A DNA stretch of 64,000 bases, from positions 4,741,001 through 4,805,000 of the forward strand of contig NZ_CP084061.1 in assembly GCF_020215665.1 (NCBI RefSeq). The letters run 5' to 3'. The notes below the pieces were generated by a model. The model saw nothing but the letters and a program-made list of their open reading frames with translations. It was not told the origin of the DNA and made no database searches. Within the stretch, counting starts at the first letter, position 1, and the number at the start of each line of letters is the position of its first letter. Shown one piece after another: positions 35,868-44,524 of the stretch. The position numbers were made by a program, and so were the translations under genes. The stretch is from Blautia parvula. Its GTDB lineage: Bacteria > Bacillota > Clostridia > Lachnospirales > Lachnospiraceae.

Positions 35868-37040
35868 ATGAACGCAAAAGAATTCGCTTTAAAACAGCAT
35901 GAGGAATGGAATGGCAAGATTGAAGTGATCAGCCGTGCAAAGCTGGAGACCCCGGAAGATCTGGCAGTGGCTTACACACCAGGTGTAGCTGAACCGTGCC
36001 TGAAGATCGCTGAGGATGTAGATTTATCCTATAAGTATACAAGACGCCACAATATGGTAGCAGTTGTGACCGACGGAAGTGCAGTTCTCGGTCTGGGCGA
36101 CATCGGACCTGAGGCAGGTATGCCGGTTATGGAAGGAAAATGTGTGCTCTTTAAAGAATTCGGAGATGTGGATGCATTTCCTTTATGTATCAGAAGCAAC
36201 GATGTGGATGAAATCGTAAATACCGTCCGCCTGCTGGCAGGAAGCTTCGGCGGTGTGAACCTGGAAGATATCTCTGCACCGCGCTGCTTTGAGATAGAGA
36301 GAAAGCTGAAAGAATGCTGTGATATCCCTATCTTCCACGATGACCAGCACGGAACGGCCGTTGTCACTGCTGCGGCAATGCTCAATGCTTTAAAACTCAC
36401 AGGCAGAAAACTGGAGGACATCAAGGTAGTCACATCAGGTGCGGGAGCAGCCGGAATTGCTATTATTAAGCTGCTGGTAAGCCTGGGACTGAAGACTGTC
36501 ATCATGTGCGACAGAAAAGGCGCCATCTATGAAGGACGCGGCGACTTAAATGCCGAGAAAGAGGAGATGGCTAAGATCAGCAACCGCGGCATGGAAAAAG
36601 GCAGCCTGGCAGATGTACTGAAGGGCGCTGACGTATTTATCGGTGTCTCTGCGCCGGGAACTGTGACAGAGGAGATGGTTAAGACCATGGCTCCTGATCC
36701 GATTCTCTTCCCAATGGCAAACCCGGTACCGGAGATCATGCCGGACCTGGCAAAGGCAGCAGGAGCAGCCGTTGTGGGAACAGGAAGAAGCGATTTCCCC
36801 AACCAGATCAACAATGTTCTGGCATTCCCGGGTATCTTCCGCGGCGCGCTGGATGTGAGAGCAAAGGACATCAACGATGAAATGAAGGTGGCAGCAGCGT
36901 ATGCCATCGCCGGTCTTATCGACGAAAAAGAGCTGAACGCAGATTACATTATCCCGAATCCTTTTGACAAACGTGTGGCAAAGGCAGTTGCCGAGGCAGT
37001 GGCAAAAGCAGCCAGAGACACAGGTGTGAGCAGAATCTAA
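35868..37040 (+). CDS. Malic enzyme (malate dehydrogenase, oxaloacetate-decarboxylating)
   Basis: The 390-aa enzyme converts malate to pyruvate and CO2 with NAD(P)+. It is the short bacterial type with only the malic N and NAD-binding domains. Visible are AYTPGVAEPC and the catalytic Tyr/Lys region VTDGSAVLGLGDIGPEAGMPVMEGKCVLFKEF. The metal-binding IFHDDQHGTAVV and the dinucleotide loop SGAGAAGIAI follow. No phosphotransacetylase domain is fused. AAAAGGAGATAAATC gives a strong start at 35868. It is a single-gene unit with a strong terminator. Confidence 0.96.
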   Translation: MNAKEFALKQHEEWNGKIEVISRAKLETPEDLAVAYTPGVAEPCLKIAEDVDLSYKYTRRHNMVAVVTDGSAVLGLGDIGPEAGMPVMEGKCVLFKEFGDVDAFPLCIRSNDVDEIVNTVRLLAGSFGGVNLEDISAPRCFEIERKLKECCDIPIFHDDQHGTAVVTAAAMLNALKLTGRKLEDIKVVTSGAGAAGIAIIKLLVSLGLKTVIMCDRKGAIYEGRGDLNAEKEEMAKISNRGMEKGSLADVLKGADVFIGVSAPGTVTEEMVKTMAPDPILFPMANPVPEIMPDLAKAAGAAVVGTGRSDFPNQINNVLAFPGIFRGALDVRAKDINDEMKVAAAYAIAGLIDEKELNADYIIPNPFDKRVAKAVAEAVAKAARDTGVSRI

Positions 37041-37074
37041 ATCACGTTCTGCAGGATTTTTATCATCATGAAGC

Positions 37075-37125
37075 AAAGAGCTGCATTTCCGGCATCCGTA
37101 TGGATATGGGAAATGCAGCTCTTTT
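37075..37125 (+). terminator. Strong terminator after malic enzyme
   Basis: A 16-bp perfect stem (AAAGAGCTGCATTTCC with GGAAATGCAGCTCTTT), followed by Ts. It lies between convergent genes and may serve both strands. Confidence 0.88.
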
Positions 37126-37137
37126 CTGCGCATGTGA

Positions 37138-38199
37138 TCACGCGGAGAGTCCTTTTTTTATCTTTCCGCCGAAACCGGCAGATTTTCCTGTAAAATGCCC
37201 CGAATTCTTTCCTGATCCGTCTCCGAAGAAGGAGGGAACAGGAAAGGAGGAAACCTTTGTCACGAAACGGTTCGGCCCGTCCATGGACAGAAGCCATGAG
37301 AGCGTCAGGCAAAAAACGATCAGCAGAATGCCCTGCCAGATTTCCGACACGGATTCCAAAAGCGGCGTGGCGCTCAGCACACTGTATACAAGGCCATGGA
37401 ACAGATAGATAGGCATGGTACGCTGCCCGAGTCTGGAATAGCCGTGGGGTTTCCTGGAGATTATGGTGCTTATGAGGAAAACGGCCAGGAAGGACACACC
37501 ATAGCAGGCCAGCCTTACCAGAATCCCTTCCCCGTACCCTGTGTCCATCTCTTCGTAGGAATATCTTCCGTAAAAGATTTTCGGTGTCAGGTGCACCCGG
37601 AAAGTAAGGACAAGGGCCAGGCAGCCTCCCAGATAGAGGGAAAACACGGCCAGCAGCCTGCCGGCTTTTTCTTTGATCTTCTCAAACCAATCCCTTTCAA
37701 AATGGTATCCCGCCAGGAAGAAGGGGAAGAATACCAGGATCCTGGGAATACTGAAAAAGTTATCAAGCTCCGTCATCCCCACCAGCAGTCCTGCAGTGAC
37801 AGCGATAAATATGTGCCCCGGGATCTTTTTCAGATAAGGGGTAACCAAGCGCCAGAAAAACAGGGCCATAATGTACCACAGGGAGAATTTCGGTCTTGCA
37901 AAGTACAGACCCGTTTCCTTATGTATGATGAAAACATATAAAAAATAATAGATGAGTTCATAGACAAAATAGGGTATGACCAGCTTCTGCACCAGCTTTC
38001 CAAAGCTTATCTCTCTCTTGGAAAAGTAGCCGGATATAAAAATAAAGGCCGGCATGTGGAAGGAAAAGATCATCCATTTCAGTCCTGATAAAAACACATT
38101 ATTGTCATAACACGGTTCTATAAAATGCCCCACTACTACCAGAACAATGAGAAGGGCTTTGTAATTATCGAAAAAGTAATCACGGTTTTTGGTTGACAT
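37138..38199 (-). CDS. Membrane acyltransferase, family 3 (OafA/WecH type)
   Basis: The 353-aa membrane protein has ten or so hydrophobic segments. It opens MSTKNRDYFFDNYKALLIVLVVVGHF, where the first helix and the conserved His of the acyltransferase_3 family are seen. FSFHMPAFIFISGYF, the second family motif, follows. Such proteins transfer acetyl or other acyl groups to sugars of surface glycans or, in some cases, other substrates. The last 40 residues are basic, Gly- and Ser-rich and look like an unstructured tail. ATG 38199 follows AGAGGTG. It is a single-gene unit. Confidence 0.9.
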   Translation of the reverse strand: MSTKNRDYFFDNYKALLIVLVVVGHFIEPCYDNNVFLSGLKWMIFSFHMPAFIFISGYFSKREISFGKLVQKLVIPYFVYELIYYFLYVFIIHKETGLYFARPKFSLWYIMALFFWRLVTPYLKKIPGHIFIAVTAGLLVGMTELDNFFSIPRILVFFPFFLAGYHFERDWFEKIKEKAGRLLAVFSLYLGGCLALVLTFRVHLTPKIFYGRYSYEEMDTGYGEGILVRLACYGVSFLAVFLISTIISRKPHGYSRLGQRTMPIYLFHGLVYSVLSATPLLESVSEIWQGILLIVFCLTLSWLLSMDGPNRFVTKVSSFPVPSFFGDGSGKNSGHFTGKSAGFGGKIKKGLSA

Positions 38200-38332
38200 A
38201 ATAACACCTCTGACCTTTACAGATAAGATTCACAGTCTCGTTTTGTATGATACACCGTATGGAAAACAGGTGCAAATAGAAATTTGGGCCTTTTTTCCAC
38301 TCACTGTTGGATAAATTTACATAGAAATAGAA

Positions 38333-38360
38333 TTGTGTTTTACAGAATATTTGTTATAAT
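38333..38360 (+). promoter_or_regulatory. Promoter of the CapA-like gene
   Basis: TTGTGT (38333-38338) and TATAAT (38355-38360) with 16-bp spacing, about 45 bp before the ATG. Confidence 0.65.
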
Positions 38361-38405
38361 GGTTGTATACTTTCCAAATCGAATCAGGCAGAAAAGGGTG
38401 AATAT

Positions 38406-39797
38406 ATGAACGAAGACGAAAAAAGAGAAATCGAGAGAAAGAAAAGAATTCAGGCCCGTGAAGCAAGACGACGTCAGCAGGTGATGAAGCAGAGAATGAT
38501 TCTTGCGGGGGCTGCTGTTTTAATATTGCTGGTAATCATTGTGAGTGCTGCAGTCGGCAGCCACAAGAAAAAAGTAAAGCAGGAAGAGGAGATCAAAGCT
38601 GCTCAGCAGAAAAAAGCGGAGGAAGAGGCTAAGAAAGCGGAAGCGGACAGTGAACTGCATTTCCTGGCGGTGGGAGACAATATCCTGCAGGATGCCCTGC
38701 TTGAAGCGGGAAAAGAAAATGAGGAGAACTGGAATTACGATTCTCTGTATGAGAAGGTGGCAGGAGATATCCAGGCAGCCGATCTGGCAGCGGTCAGCCA
38801 GGAGACACCTCTGGTCAATGACCACAAGGATGTGTCGGGAAGCGGGCTTATGGGAACACCCCTTGAAGCAGGTGACGCGCTGGCGAAGGCCGGATTTGAC
38901 ATTGTGACACAGGCAACCAACCATGCATTTGATAAGGGGAAGCCGGGGATCTTAAATTCTGCTGCATTCTGGCAGACCCAGCATTCCGATATCCAGCTTC
39001 TTGGCATCCATGCGGATGAGGCGGATGCGGAGAACCGTGTGAAAGTCATTGAGAAGAAGAACATGAAGATCGCTGTGATGAACTACACGTACGGGGTGGA
39101 TGAGGAGGCTGGTTTTTCTGAGGCGGATTCCTTTATGATTGATGTCTACTCTGAGGACAAAGTAAAGGCAGATGTGGAAAAAGCAAAAGGAGAAGCTGAT
39201 TTTGTCATGGTATTTCTCCATGCGGGAGCTGAGTATTCAGAGGAATTTTCCGATACGGCAAAGCAGAGGATAGATTTCCTGGCAGAGCAGGGAGTGGACG
39301 CGGTGATCTGCAGCAATCCCCATGTTCTGCAGTCTTACGGCATGATGCCGCGGCAGGATGGAAAAGAGATGCTGGTTTACAGCTCGCTGGGCAATTTTGT
39401 TTCCGCGGATAATCAGGTCAAAGGTCTCATCGGAGGTATGGCGGACATTACCCTGAAAAAGGACGGCAAGACCGGGGAAGTGACAGTCAGTGATTACAAG
39501 ATGATACCGCTTGTGATGCACTATGACAGTGAAAAGAAAAACTGTGCGGTGTATAAGGTTTCAGATTACACAGAGGACCTGGCAAAAGCACATGGCATCC
39601 ATCAGGAGACAGAGGAGACTTTTACTCTTGACAGCATCCGGGAGCTGGCAGCCAAGTATGAGGCCCCGCAGGCGTTTTCCCTGTCCGGGCAGACCGGTTC
39701 TGACGGAACAGAGACGGAAATAAAAGGAAAAGGCGTATCAGATAAAGATACGGACAATAAAGAGGACAGCACTTCAGGTGAGAAAGATAAAACCTGA
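38406..39797 (+). CDS. CapA-family metallophosphatase-like membrane protein
   Basis: The 463-aa protein has a very basic cytoplasmic N-terminus, one membrane segment (about residues 31-50) and a charged coiled-coil linker (52-78). The extracellular domain is of the CapA/PGA_cap type (calcineurin-like). The core is visible from LHFLAVGDNILQDALLEAG through TQATNHAFDKG, FLHAGAEYSEEFSD and VICSNPHVLQS. The usual GDVM metal motif is GDNI here. The last 50 residues are Ser-, Thr- and Asp-rich and probably disordered. In CapA systems the protein takes part in poly-gamma-glutamate export. No CapB or CapC is nearby, so the role is uncertain. Confidence 0.88.
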   Translation: MNEDEKREIERKKRIQAREARRRQQVMKQRMILAGAAVLILLVIIVSAAVGSHKKKVKQEEEIKAAQQKKAEEEAKKAEADSELHFLAVGDNILQDALLEAGKENEENWNYDSLYEKVAGDIQAADLAAVSQETPLVNDHKDVSGSGLMGTPLEAGDALAKAGFDIVTQATNHAFDKGKPGILNSAAFWQTQHSDIQLLGIHADEADAENRVKVIEKKNMKIAVMNYTYGVDEEAGFSEADSFMIDVYSEDKVKADVEKAKGEADFVMVFLHAGAEYSEEFSDTAKQRIDFLAEQGVDAVICSNPHVLQSYGMMPRQDGKEMLVYSSLGNFVSADNQVKGLIGGMADITLKKDGKTGEVTVSDYKMIPLVMHYDSEKKNCAVYKVSDYTEDLAKAHGIHQETEETFTLDSIRELAAKYEAPQAFSLSGQTGSDGTETEIKGKGVSDKDTDNKEDSTSGEKDKT

Positions 39798-39802
39798 ACT
39801 TA

Positions 39803-39840
39803 GGGCGGAGATGTGTAAAGATACACAGCTCCGCCCTTTA
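39803..39840. terminator. Terminator between the CapA-like gene and a small minus-strand gene
   Basis: GGGCGGAG-a-TGTGTA pairs with TACACA-g-CTCCGCCC (39803-39836), followed by TTTA. It lies between convergent genes. Confidence 0.85.
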
Positions 39841-39853
39841 TACGGGAAACGGA

Positions 39854-40102
39854 TCATTCTTCCGTATATTGTTCAGGAGAGAAGGGATAGACCTCTTTAT
39901 AGGATTCCAGCTCTGCCTGGCTGGTGGGCGGTTTGTACATCAGTCCTGTCATCTCCATGGCTGCCTGACCGTCCAGGTCATCGGAGGAGCTGGATTCCAC
40001 ATGGTAGGTATCCCTGCTGCCTCCCTTTCCTCCATTGCCGCTTCCCTGGCCTTTTCCGCCTTTGCCGCCGCCTCTGTGGCAGTTTTCAGAATTATCTTTC
40101 AT
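39854..40102 (-). CDS. Small Gly-rich protein, 82 aa, unknown function
   Basis: The 82-aa product has a glycine/lysine-rich N-terminal third (HRGGGKGGKGQGSGNGGKGG) and a Ser/Asp stretch. The C-terminal half reads AAMEMTGLMYKPPTSQAELESYKEVYPFSPEQ. The ATG at 40102 lies 9 nt after GAAAGGAG; another ATG directly next to that site is less likely. I do not recognise a known domain. It lies opposite cysK, with the cysK promoter in between. The low-complexity N-terminus suggests a flexible or surface-exposed tail. Confidence 0.65.
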   Translation of the reverse strand: MKDNSENCHRGGGKGGKGQGSGNGGKGGSRDTYHVESSSSDDLDGQAAMEMTGLMYKPPTSQAELESYKEVYPFSPEQYTEE

Positions 40103-40160
40103 TTCGCACATCTCCTTTCACCGTTTCTCTTAGTATGTGCGAAAAACACGGGAAAATGCA

Positions 40161-40190
40161 TTGACAAACAAAACAGGCATAGTCTATGCT
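40161..40190 (+). promoter_or_regulatory. Promoter of cysK operon
   Basis: A consensus TTGACA (40161-40166) and TATGCT (40185-40190), 18 bp apart, about 50 bp before the cysK ATG. No T-box or S-box leader fits in this short gap. Confidence 0.7.
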
Positions 40191-40238
40191 TTTATTTGAT
40201 GAAGAGAAACGGAAAAAATGTTAAGGAGTGGTCCCAAT

Positions 40239-41168
40239 ATGGAAAATATTAAAAAAAGCGCTGCGCAGCTTATCGGCAATACGCCTCTTATGGAGCTGTG
40301 TAATTATGAAAAAAAATATGAACTGCAGGCGCGGGTAATCGCGAAACTGGAGTACTTCAACCCGGCGGGCAGCGCAAAGGACAGAGTTGCCCTGAGCATG
40401 ATCGAAGAGGCAGAGCGGGAAGGAAAGTTAAAGCCCGGAGCCACGATCATAGAGCCGACTTCGGGTAATACGGGGATAGGCATTGCCTCCGTAGCTGCCG
40501 CCAAGGGCTACCGCGCGATTCTCACCATGCCGGAGACCATGAGCGTGGAGCGGCAGAAGCTGCTTAAGGCTTACGGAGCTACAGTGGTCCTCACAGACGG
40601 CAGCAAGGGGATGCAGGGCAGCATCGAGAAGGCAGAGGAGCTTAGGAAGAGCATTCCCGGCTCTGTCATTATGGGGCAGTTTGACAATGAGGCCAATCCG
40701 GCAGCCCACGAGGTATCCACAGGACCGGAGATTTACAGGGATACAGACGGGAAAGTGGACATCTTTGTAGCCACGGTGGGAACAGGGGGAACCCTGACCG
40801 GTACAGGCAGATATCTGAAAAAGCAGAATCCCGCTGTTCAGATCGTTGCGGTTGAACCTGCGGAATCCCCGCTTTTATCAGGAGGGCAGGCCGGGGCGCA
40901 CGGCATTCAGGGTATCGGGGCTAATTTTATTCCCGCTATTCTGGACAGGAATATTTATGATGAGGTGATTTGTGTCACCACAGAGGACGCTTATAAAACA
41001 GGTAATGACATTGCAAAGTGCGAGGGAATCCTTGTGGGAATCTCCTCCGGCGCTGCTGTGTGGGCAGCCGCACAACTGGCAAAGCGCCCTGAAAATGCAG
41101 GAAAAAATATAGTGGTTCTGCTTCCGGATACGGGAGACCACTATTTATCCACAACGATGTATGACTAA
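40239..41168 (+). CDS. cysK: Cysteine synthase (O-acetylserine sulfhydrylase)
   Basis: The enzyme makes cysteine from O-acetylserine and sulfide using pyridoxal phosphate. The 309-aa protein has the PLP lysine in NPAGSAKDR (Lys47), the substrate loop TSGNTGIG (74-81), and the phosphate-binding GTGGTLTGTG. ATG 40239 (MENIKKS) follows AAGGAGTGGT and is preferred over an upstream in-frame start. The usual length is about 305-320 aa. It is probably cotranscribed with the MATE transporter gene 20 bp downstream. Confidence 0.95.
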   Translation: MENIKKSAAQLIGNTPLMELCNYEKKYELQARVIAKLEYFNPAGSAKDRVALSMIEEAEREGKLKPGATIIEPTSGNTGIGIASVAAAKGYRAILTMPETMSVERQKLLKAYGATVVLTDGSKGMQGSIEKAEELRKSIPGSVIMGQFDNEANPAAHEVSTGPEIYRDTDGKVDIFVATVGTGGTLTGTGRYLKKQNPAVQIVAVEPAESPLLSGGQAGAHGIQGIGANFIPAILDRNIYDEVICVTTEDAYKTGNDIAKCEGILVGISSGAAVWAAAQLAKRPENAGKNIVVLLPDTGDHYLSTTMYD

Positions 41169-41188
41169 AGTAAAGGACTGACTAAAAT

Positions 41189-42532
41189 ATGAAACAGACA
41201 GAAAATATCATGGGAACGAAAAAGGTCCTCCCTCTTCTCGTTTCCATGTCCATACCGCCTATGGTATCCATGATGATCCAGGCGCTTTATAATATTGTAG
41301 ACAGCATGTATGTGGCGAGGGTCAGCGAGGATGCCCTGACGGCAGTCTCCCTGGCCTATCCCCTTCAGAATCTGATCCTGGCAGTATCCGTGGGCTTTGG
41401 CATCGGCCTGAACGCCTGCGTTGCCAGGTCGCTTGGGGCGAAGAACGTGGAGGAGACGGAGGCCACCGCAGCCCACGGCATTGTGCTGACAGGCGTGCAC
41501 AGTGTTCTTTTTATACTGATTGGCCTTTTATTGGTCAAACCTTTTATAGGAATGTTCACTGACAATGCCCGGATTTATAAGATGAGCTGTGAGTATGCAG
41601 GCATTGTGCTCTGCTTTTCTTTCGGAAGCATGTATCATCTCTTTGCGGAGAAGATCTTCCAGTCCGTGGGAAATATGGTATTTCCCATGTTCTTTCAGGC
41701 CATCGGTGCAGTGTTAAATATTATCCTGGACCCGATTATGATCTTCGGCCTGCTGGGATTCCCCGCCATGGGCGTGAAGGGGGCGGCTGTTGCCACTGTC
41801 ACGGCACAGATCACGGCCGGAATCATCGCCATGGTCTGCTATCTGAAGAAATGCACCCAGGTAAAACTGGATTTTCACGGCTTTCATTTTGACCGGGAGA
41901 TCATAAAGAAAATATATATGGTTGGTATTCCCTCTGCCATTATGATCTCCATGCCTTCCCTGCTTGTGGGGGCGCTGAACTCCATACTGGCGGCATTTTC
42001 CGGGACAGCCATCGCTGCGTTTGGGCTTTACATTAAGATCCAGTCCTTTGTGTACATGCCGGCCAACGGCGTTGTGCAGGGAATGCGCCCCATTATGAGT
42101 TATAACTACGGCGCGGGCAGCAGAAAGAGGATGATGGAGACACTGAAAAGCAGCCTGCAGGTGGCAGGGGCCATTATGCTTCTGGGAACCGTACTTTTTC
42201 TGGCCTGCCCCGGGTGGATCATGAAGCTGTTTGACGCCGGGGATGAGATGATGCGGCTGGGGGTTCCCATGCTGCGGATCATCAGCCTTGGTTTTGTGGT
42301 GTCCACAGTGGGATGCGTGCTCTCCGGTTCTTTTGAAGCGCTGGGACAGGGCCTCCATTCTCTTCTCATATCCATGCTGAGGCAGCTTGTGATCATTGTG
42401 CCGCTGTCTGCCCTGTTCTGCAGAATATGGGGCATATACGGCGTATGGGTGACCTTTCCGCTGGCAGAGCTCATTGCAGCCGCGGCCGCAGTGGTTCTAT
42501 TTAAAAGGTTCATGAAGAAACTAAAAGTTTAG
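41189..42532 (+). CDS. MATE-family efflux transporter
   Basis: The 447-aa protein has twelve hydrophobic helices in two related halves, as in multidrug and toxin extrusion (MATE) cation antiporters. The N-terminal segment VSMSIPPMVSMMIQALYNIVDSMYVARV matches the family start. The second half repeats the pattern at FGLYIKIQSFVYMPANGVVQGMRPIMSYNYGAG. It exports drugs or metabolites using a cation gradient. The substrate is not known. It overlaps no neighbour and lies between cysK and ybaK in an apparent three-gene unit. Confidence 0.94.
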   Translation: MKQTENIMGTKKVLPLLVSMSIPPMVSMMIQALYNIVDSMYVARVSEDALTAVSLAYPLQNLILAVSVGFGIGLNACVARSLGAKNVEETEATAAHGIVLTGVHSVLFILIGLLLVKPFIGMFTDNARIYKMSCEYAGIVLCFSFGSMYHLFAEKIFQSVGNMVFPMFFQAIGAVLNIILDPIMIFGLLGFPAMGVKGAAVATVTAQITAGIIAMVCYLKKCTQVKLDFHGFHFDREIIKKIYMVGIPSAIMISMPSLLVGALNSILAAFSGTAIAAFGLYIKIQSFVYMPANGVVQGMRPIMSYNYGAGSRKRMMETLKSSLQVAGAIMLLGTVLFLACPGWIMKLFDAGDEMMRLGVPMLRIISLGFVVSTVGCVLSGSFEALGQGLHSLLISMLRQLVIIVPLSALFCRIWGIYGVWVTFPLAELIAAAAAVVLFKRFMKKLKV

Positions 42533-42545
42533 GAGGGCAGTCAAA

Positions 42546-43040
42546 ATGGCAAAAAACAAGGACAAAGAAGTGAAGACAAATGCCATGAGAATCCTGGATA
42601 AGAATAAAATTTCCTATGAGACCATCACCTACGAGTGCGACGAGTTCATAGACGGTCTGCACACGGCAGAGAAGACCGGCGCCCCCGTGGAGCAGTCCTT
42701 TAAAACCCTGGTGGCGCAGGGGAAAAGTAAGGAATACTATGTACTGGTTATCCCCATCGCGGAGGAAGTGGACTTAAAAGCAGCGGCCAGAGTGCTGGGA
42801 GAAAAGTCCATTGAGATGATCCATGTAAAAGACATCACAGCAGTGACGGGATATGTCAGGGGCGGATGCAGCCCCCTTGGCATGAAAAAGAAGTATAAGA
42901 CCATCATCCAGGAGAGTGCAGAGAAATACAGTGAGATCTATGTGAGCGGCGGAAGGATTGGCTCCACCATAAAGGTAAACCCGGTGGATCTGGCCCGGGC
43001 AGCCGGGGCGGAGTTTGCCGCGTTTACGGTAAAAGAGTAA
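42546..43040 (+). CDS. ybaK: YbaK/EbsC-family Cys-tRNA(Pro) deacylase
   Basis: This enzyme clears cysteine wrongly attached to tRNA-Pro. The 164-aa protein has the usual segments of the YbaK fold: AMRILDKNKISYETITYEC, GLHTAEKTG, FKTLVAQGK (with the catalytic-pocket lysine), and TGYVRGGCSPLGMKKKY. The GGxSPxG pattern, seen here as GGCSPLG, is diagnostic for the group. ATG 42546 has AGGAGGGC upstream, 13 bp after the MATE stop. It ends the cysK unit, followed by a terminator. Confidence 0.93.
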   Translation: MAKNKDKEVKTNAMRILDKNKISYETITYECDEFIDGLHTAEKTGAPVEQSFKTLVAQGKSKEYYVLVIPIAEEVDLKAAARVLGEKSIEMIHVKDITAVTGYVRGGCSPLGMKKKYKTIIQESAEKYSEIYVSGGRIGSTIKVNPVDLARAAGAEFAAFTVKE

Positions 43041-43046
43041 AAAAAT

Positions 43047-43113
43047 AGAACTGTTGCGGAATATTGAAGCACCTGTATGGATGGGGTTTCAACATTCCGC
43101 GACAGTTCTTTTG
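43047..43113. terminator. Long hairpin terminator after ybaK
   Basis: AGAACTGT-GCGGAAT-TTGAA pairs with TTCAA-ATTCCGC-ACAGTTCT, interrupted by single-base bulges and followed by TTTTG. It lies between convergent genes. Confidence 0.82.
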
Positions 43114-43135
43114 CATTTGAGCAAAGGAGCAACGC

Positions 43136-43750
43136 TTACAATTTAAAAGCATTTCTGACGATTTCCGCCAGAATCTTCTGTCCGAGGACGGTCAGGTGGA
43201 TGCCGTCTGTAGTGATGGCGTCGTAACCGTGCTTCTCGATTTCCTGTTCCAGAGGCTTCTGCAGCGGGATGAAATGCGCACTGTAATTTCTGGCAAGCTT
43301 GCGGATATTTTTGGACATTTTGTGCTGCCAGGGAACCCAGTCATCGTATTTTCCCTGTTTCGGAAAAATAAACGGTTCCAGTGTGATAACTGCTGCTGTG
43401 GTCTCTCTGGACAGATCAAACAGCATTTCGTGGTAAGCCCGGATACTGTCCTCCAGCATATAGAGCTTCTCCTGCTCTGAGACATCAGCCTGTACAATAA
43501 GGCCCACATCATTGATCCCTACCAGGATGCTTACATAATCCGGGTGGTAGGAAATGCAGTCCCTCTGCAGTACACCGGCAATTCGTTCTGTGATATTGCC
43601 GTCCACACCCTTATTCAAAACCCGCCAGTTGGGGTCAGTTCCTGTAATATAGGCCGCGAACTCGCTGACATATCCGTCTCCCAGAGGATTGTCAGATGTC
43701 ATTCTGCCGGCATCGGTAATGCTGTCTCCTAAAAATACAATGATACCCAT
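43136..43750 (-). CDS. SGNH/GDSL-family hydrolase
   Basis: The 204-aa protein has the block I motif FLGDSITDAGR with nucleophile Ser10, block III GIND, and block V DGIHLT near residue 190 providing Asp and His of the catalytic triad. The family includes esterases, lipases and acyl-glycan esterases. There is no signal peptide, so it likely acts on a small ester in the cytoplasm. ATG 43750 is chosen because AAGGAGAATCG precedes it. An upstream in-frame start is possible but unsupported. Confidence 0.92.
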   Translation of the reverse strand: MGIIVFLGDSITDAGRMTSDNPLGDGYVSEFAAYITGTDPNWRVLNKGVDGNITERIAGVLQRDCISYHPDYVSILVGINDVGLIVQADVSEQEKLYMLEDSIRAYHEMLFDLSRETTAAVITLEPFIFPKQGKYDDWVPWQHKMSKNIRKLARNYSAHFIPLQKPLEQEIEKHGYDAITTDGIHLTVLGQKILAEIVRNAFKL

Positions 43751-43886
43751 AGCGATTCTCCTTCGGCATATAACCATTTTCAGGCCATCTGATTGTATAA
43801 TATACTATTTTAACTGAAAATGACCGTTATTGCAAATAGTAATTTTGTGAAGGGTTGCCAAAAAGACGTTTTGGTTATTTTTTCTA

Positions 43887-43915
43887 TGGACAAGAGGTGC
43901 CGGGAAGTATATAAT
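43887..43915 (+). promoter_or_regulatory. Promoter of the Tad pilus operon
   Basis: TGGACA (43887-43892) and TATAAT (43910-43915), exactly 17 bp apart, about 100 bp before the first tad gene. A small hairpin GCTAA-gtcg-TTAGC with a T-rich tail (43924-43945) lies in the leader and could act as an attenuator. Confidence 0.7.
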
Positions 43916-44014
43916 CATTTCAAGCTAAGTCGTTAGCTTTTCTGTTTTAATCAGCCGTTCGGCAGATGGATTCCACGTTGATCACAAAAGTAAATAGTGA
44001 AGAGAGGTGTTTTT

Positions 44015-44524
44015 ATGTCTTTAGAGACAGGTATGGCACTGTTTTTTTCCGCCGGGGCAGTCTGCACGGATTTATTCCTGGAAAAAGTGCCGAACAGATG
44101 GATCGTTCTGGGGCTTGCGGCAGGCGCAGTATGCCAGGGGCTGCTGCACGGCGCAGGCGGAATCCCATTTTATCTGGGCGGGGTATTCCTGCCTCTGATT
44201 CTGCTGTTTCCGCTGTTCTGCTTCCGTATGATGGGGGCGGGTGACATCAAGCTTATGGCTGTCATGGGTGGAATCCTGGGAAGCTGCGGTATCCTGAAAG
44301 GGATGTTCTGTGCCTTTATTCTGGGTGCTGTTTTATCTTTGGCATTTCTTATTTCCTGCGGGAATCTGCGGGAGCGTTTTTCTTATTTTTTCCACTATCT
44401 GAAAGTTTGTAAAGAGAAGCATTGCCCTGTACCATACAGGAGGCAGGGCGCGCAGGCGGAGAATCTGCACTTTACCGTGCCGATACTCTTGGGGATCATG
44501 CTGTATGCGGGAGGTTTTTGTTGA
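44015..44524 (+). CDS. tadV: Prepilin peptidase, TadV/CpaA type (first copy)
   Basis: This aspartyl membrane protease cuts the leader from Flp prepilin. The 169-aa protein has about five membrane segments and both catalytic aspartates: Asp19 in CTDLFLEKVPN (family motif D...xIPN) and Asp77 in GAGDIKL (GxGDxK). It lacks the N-terminal methylase domain, as expected for TadV/CpaA. ATG 44015 follows AGAGAGGTG. It opens the tad operon. The next gene starts inside its last codons. Confidence 0.92.
   Translation: MSLETGMALFFSAGAVCTDLFLEKVPNRWIVLGLAAGAVCQGLLHGAGGIPFYLGGVFLPLILLFPLFCFRMMGAGDIKLMAVMGGILGSCGILKGMFCAFILGAVLSLAFLISCGNLRERFSYFFHYLKVCKEKHCPVPYRRQGAQAENLHFTVPILLGIMLYAGGFC

Noticed and set aside
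43778-44014. Cyclic-di-GMP riboswitch before the Tad operon
   Set aside because: No match to the conserved GEMM core; a promoter and a small hairpin explain what can be seen.
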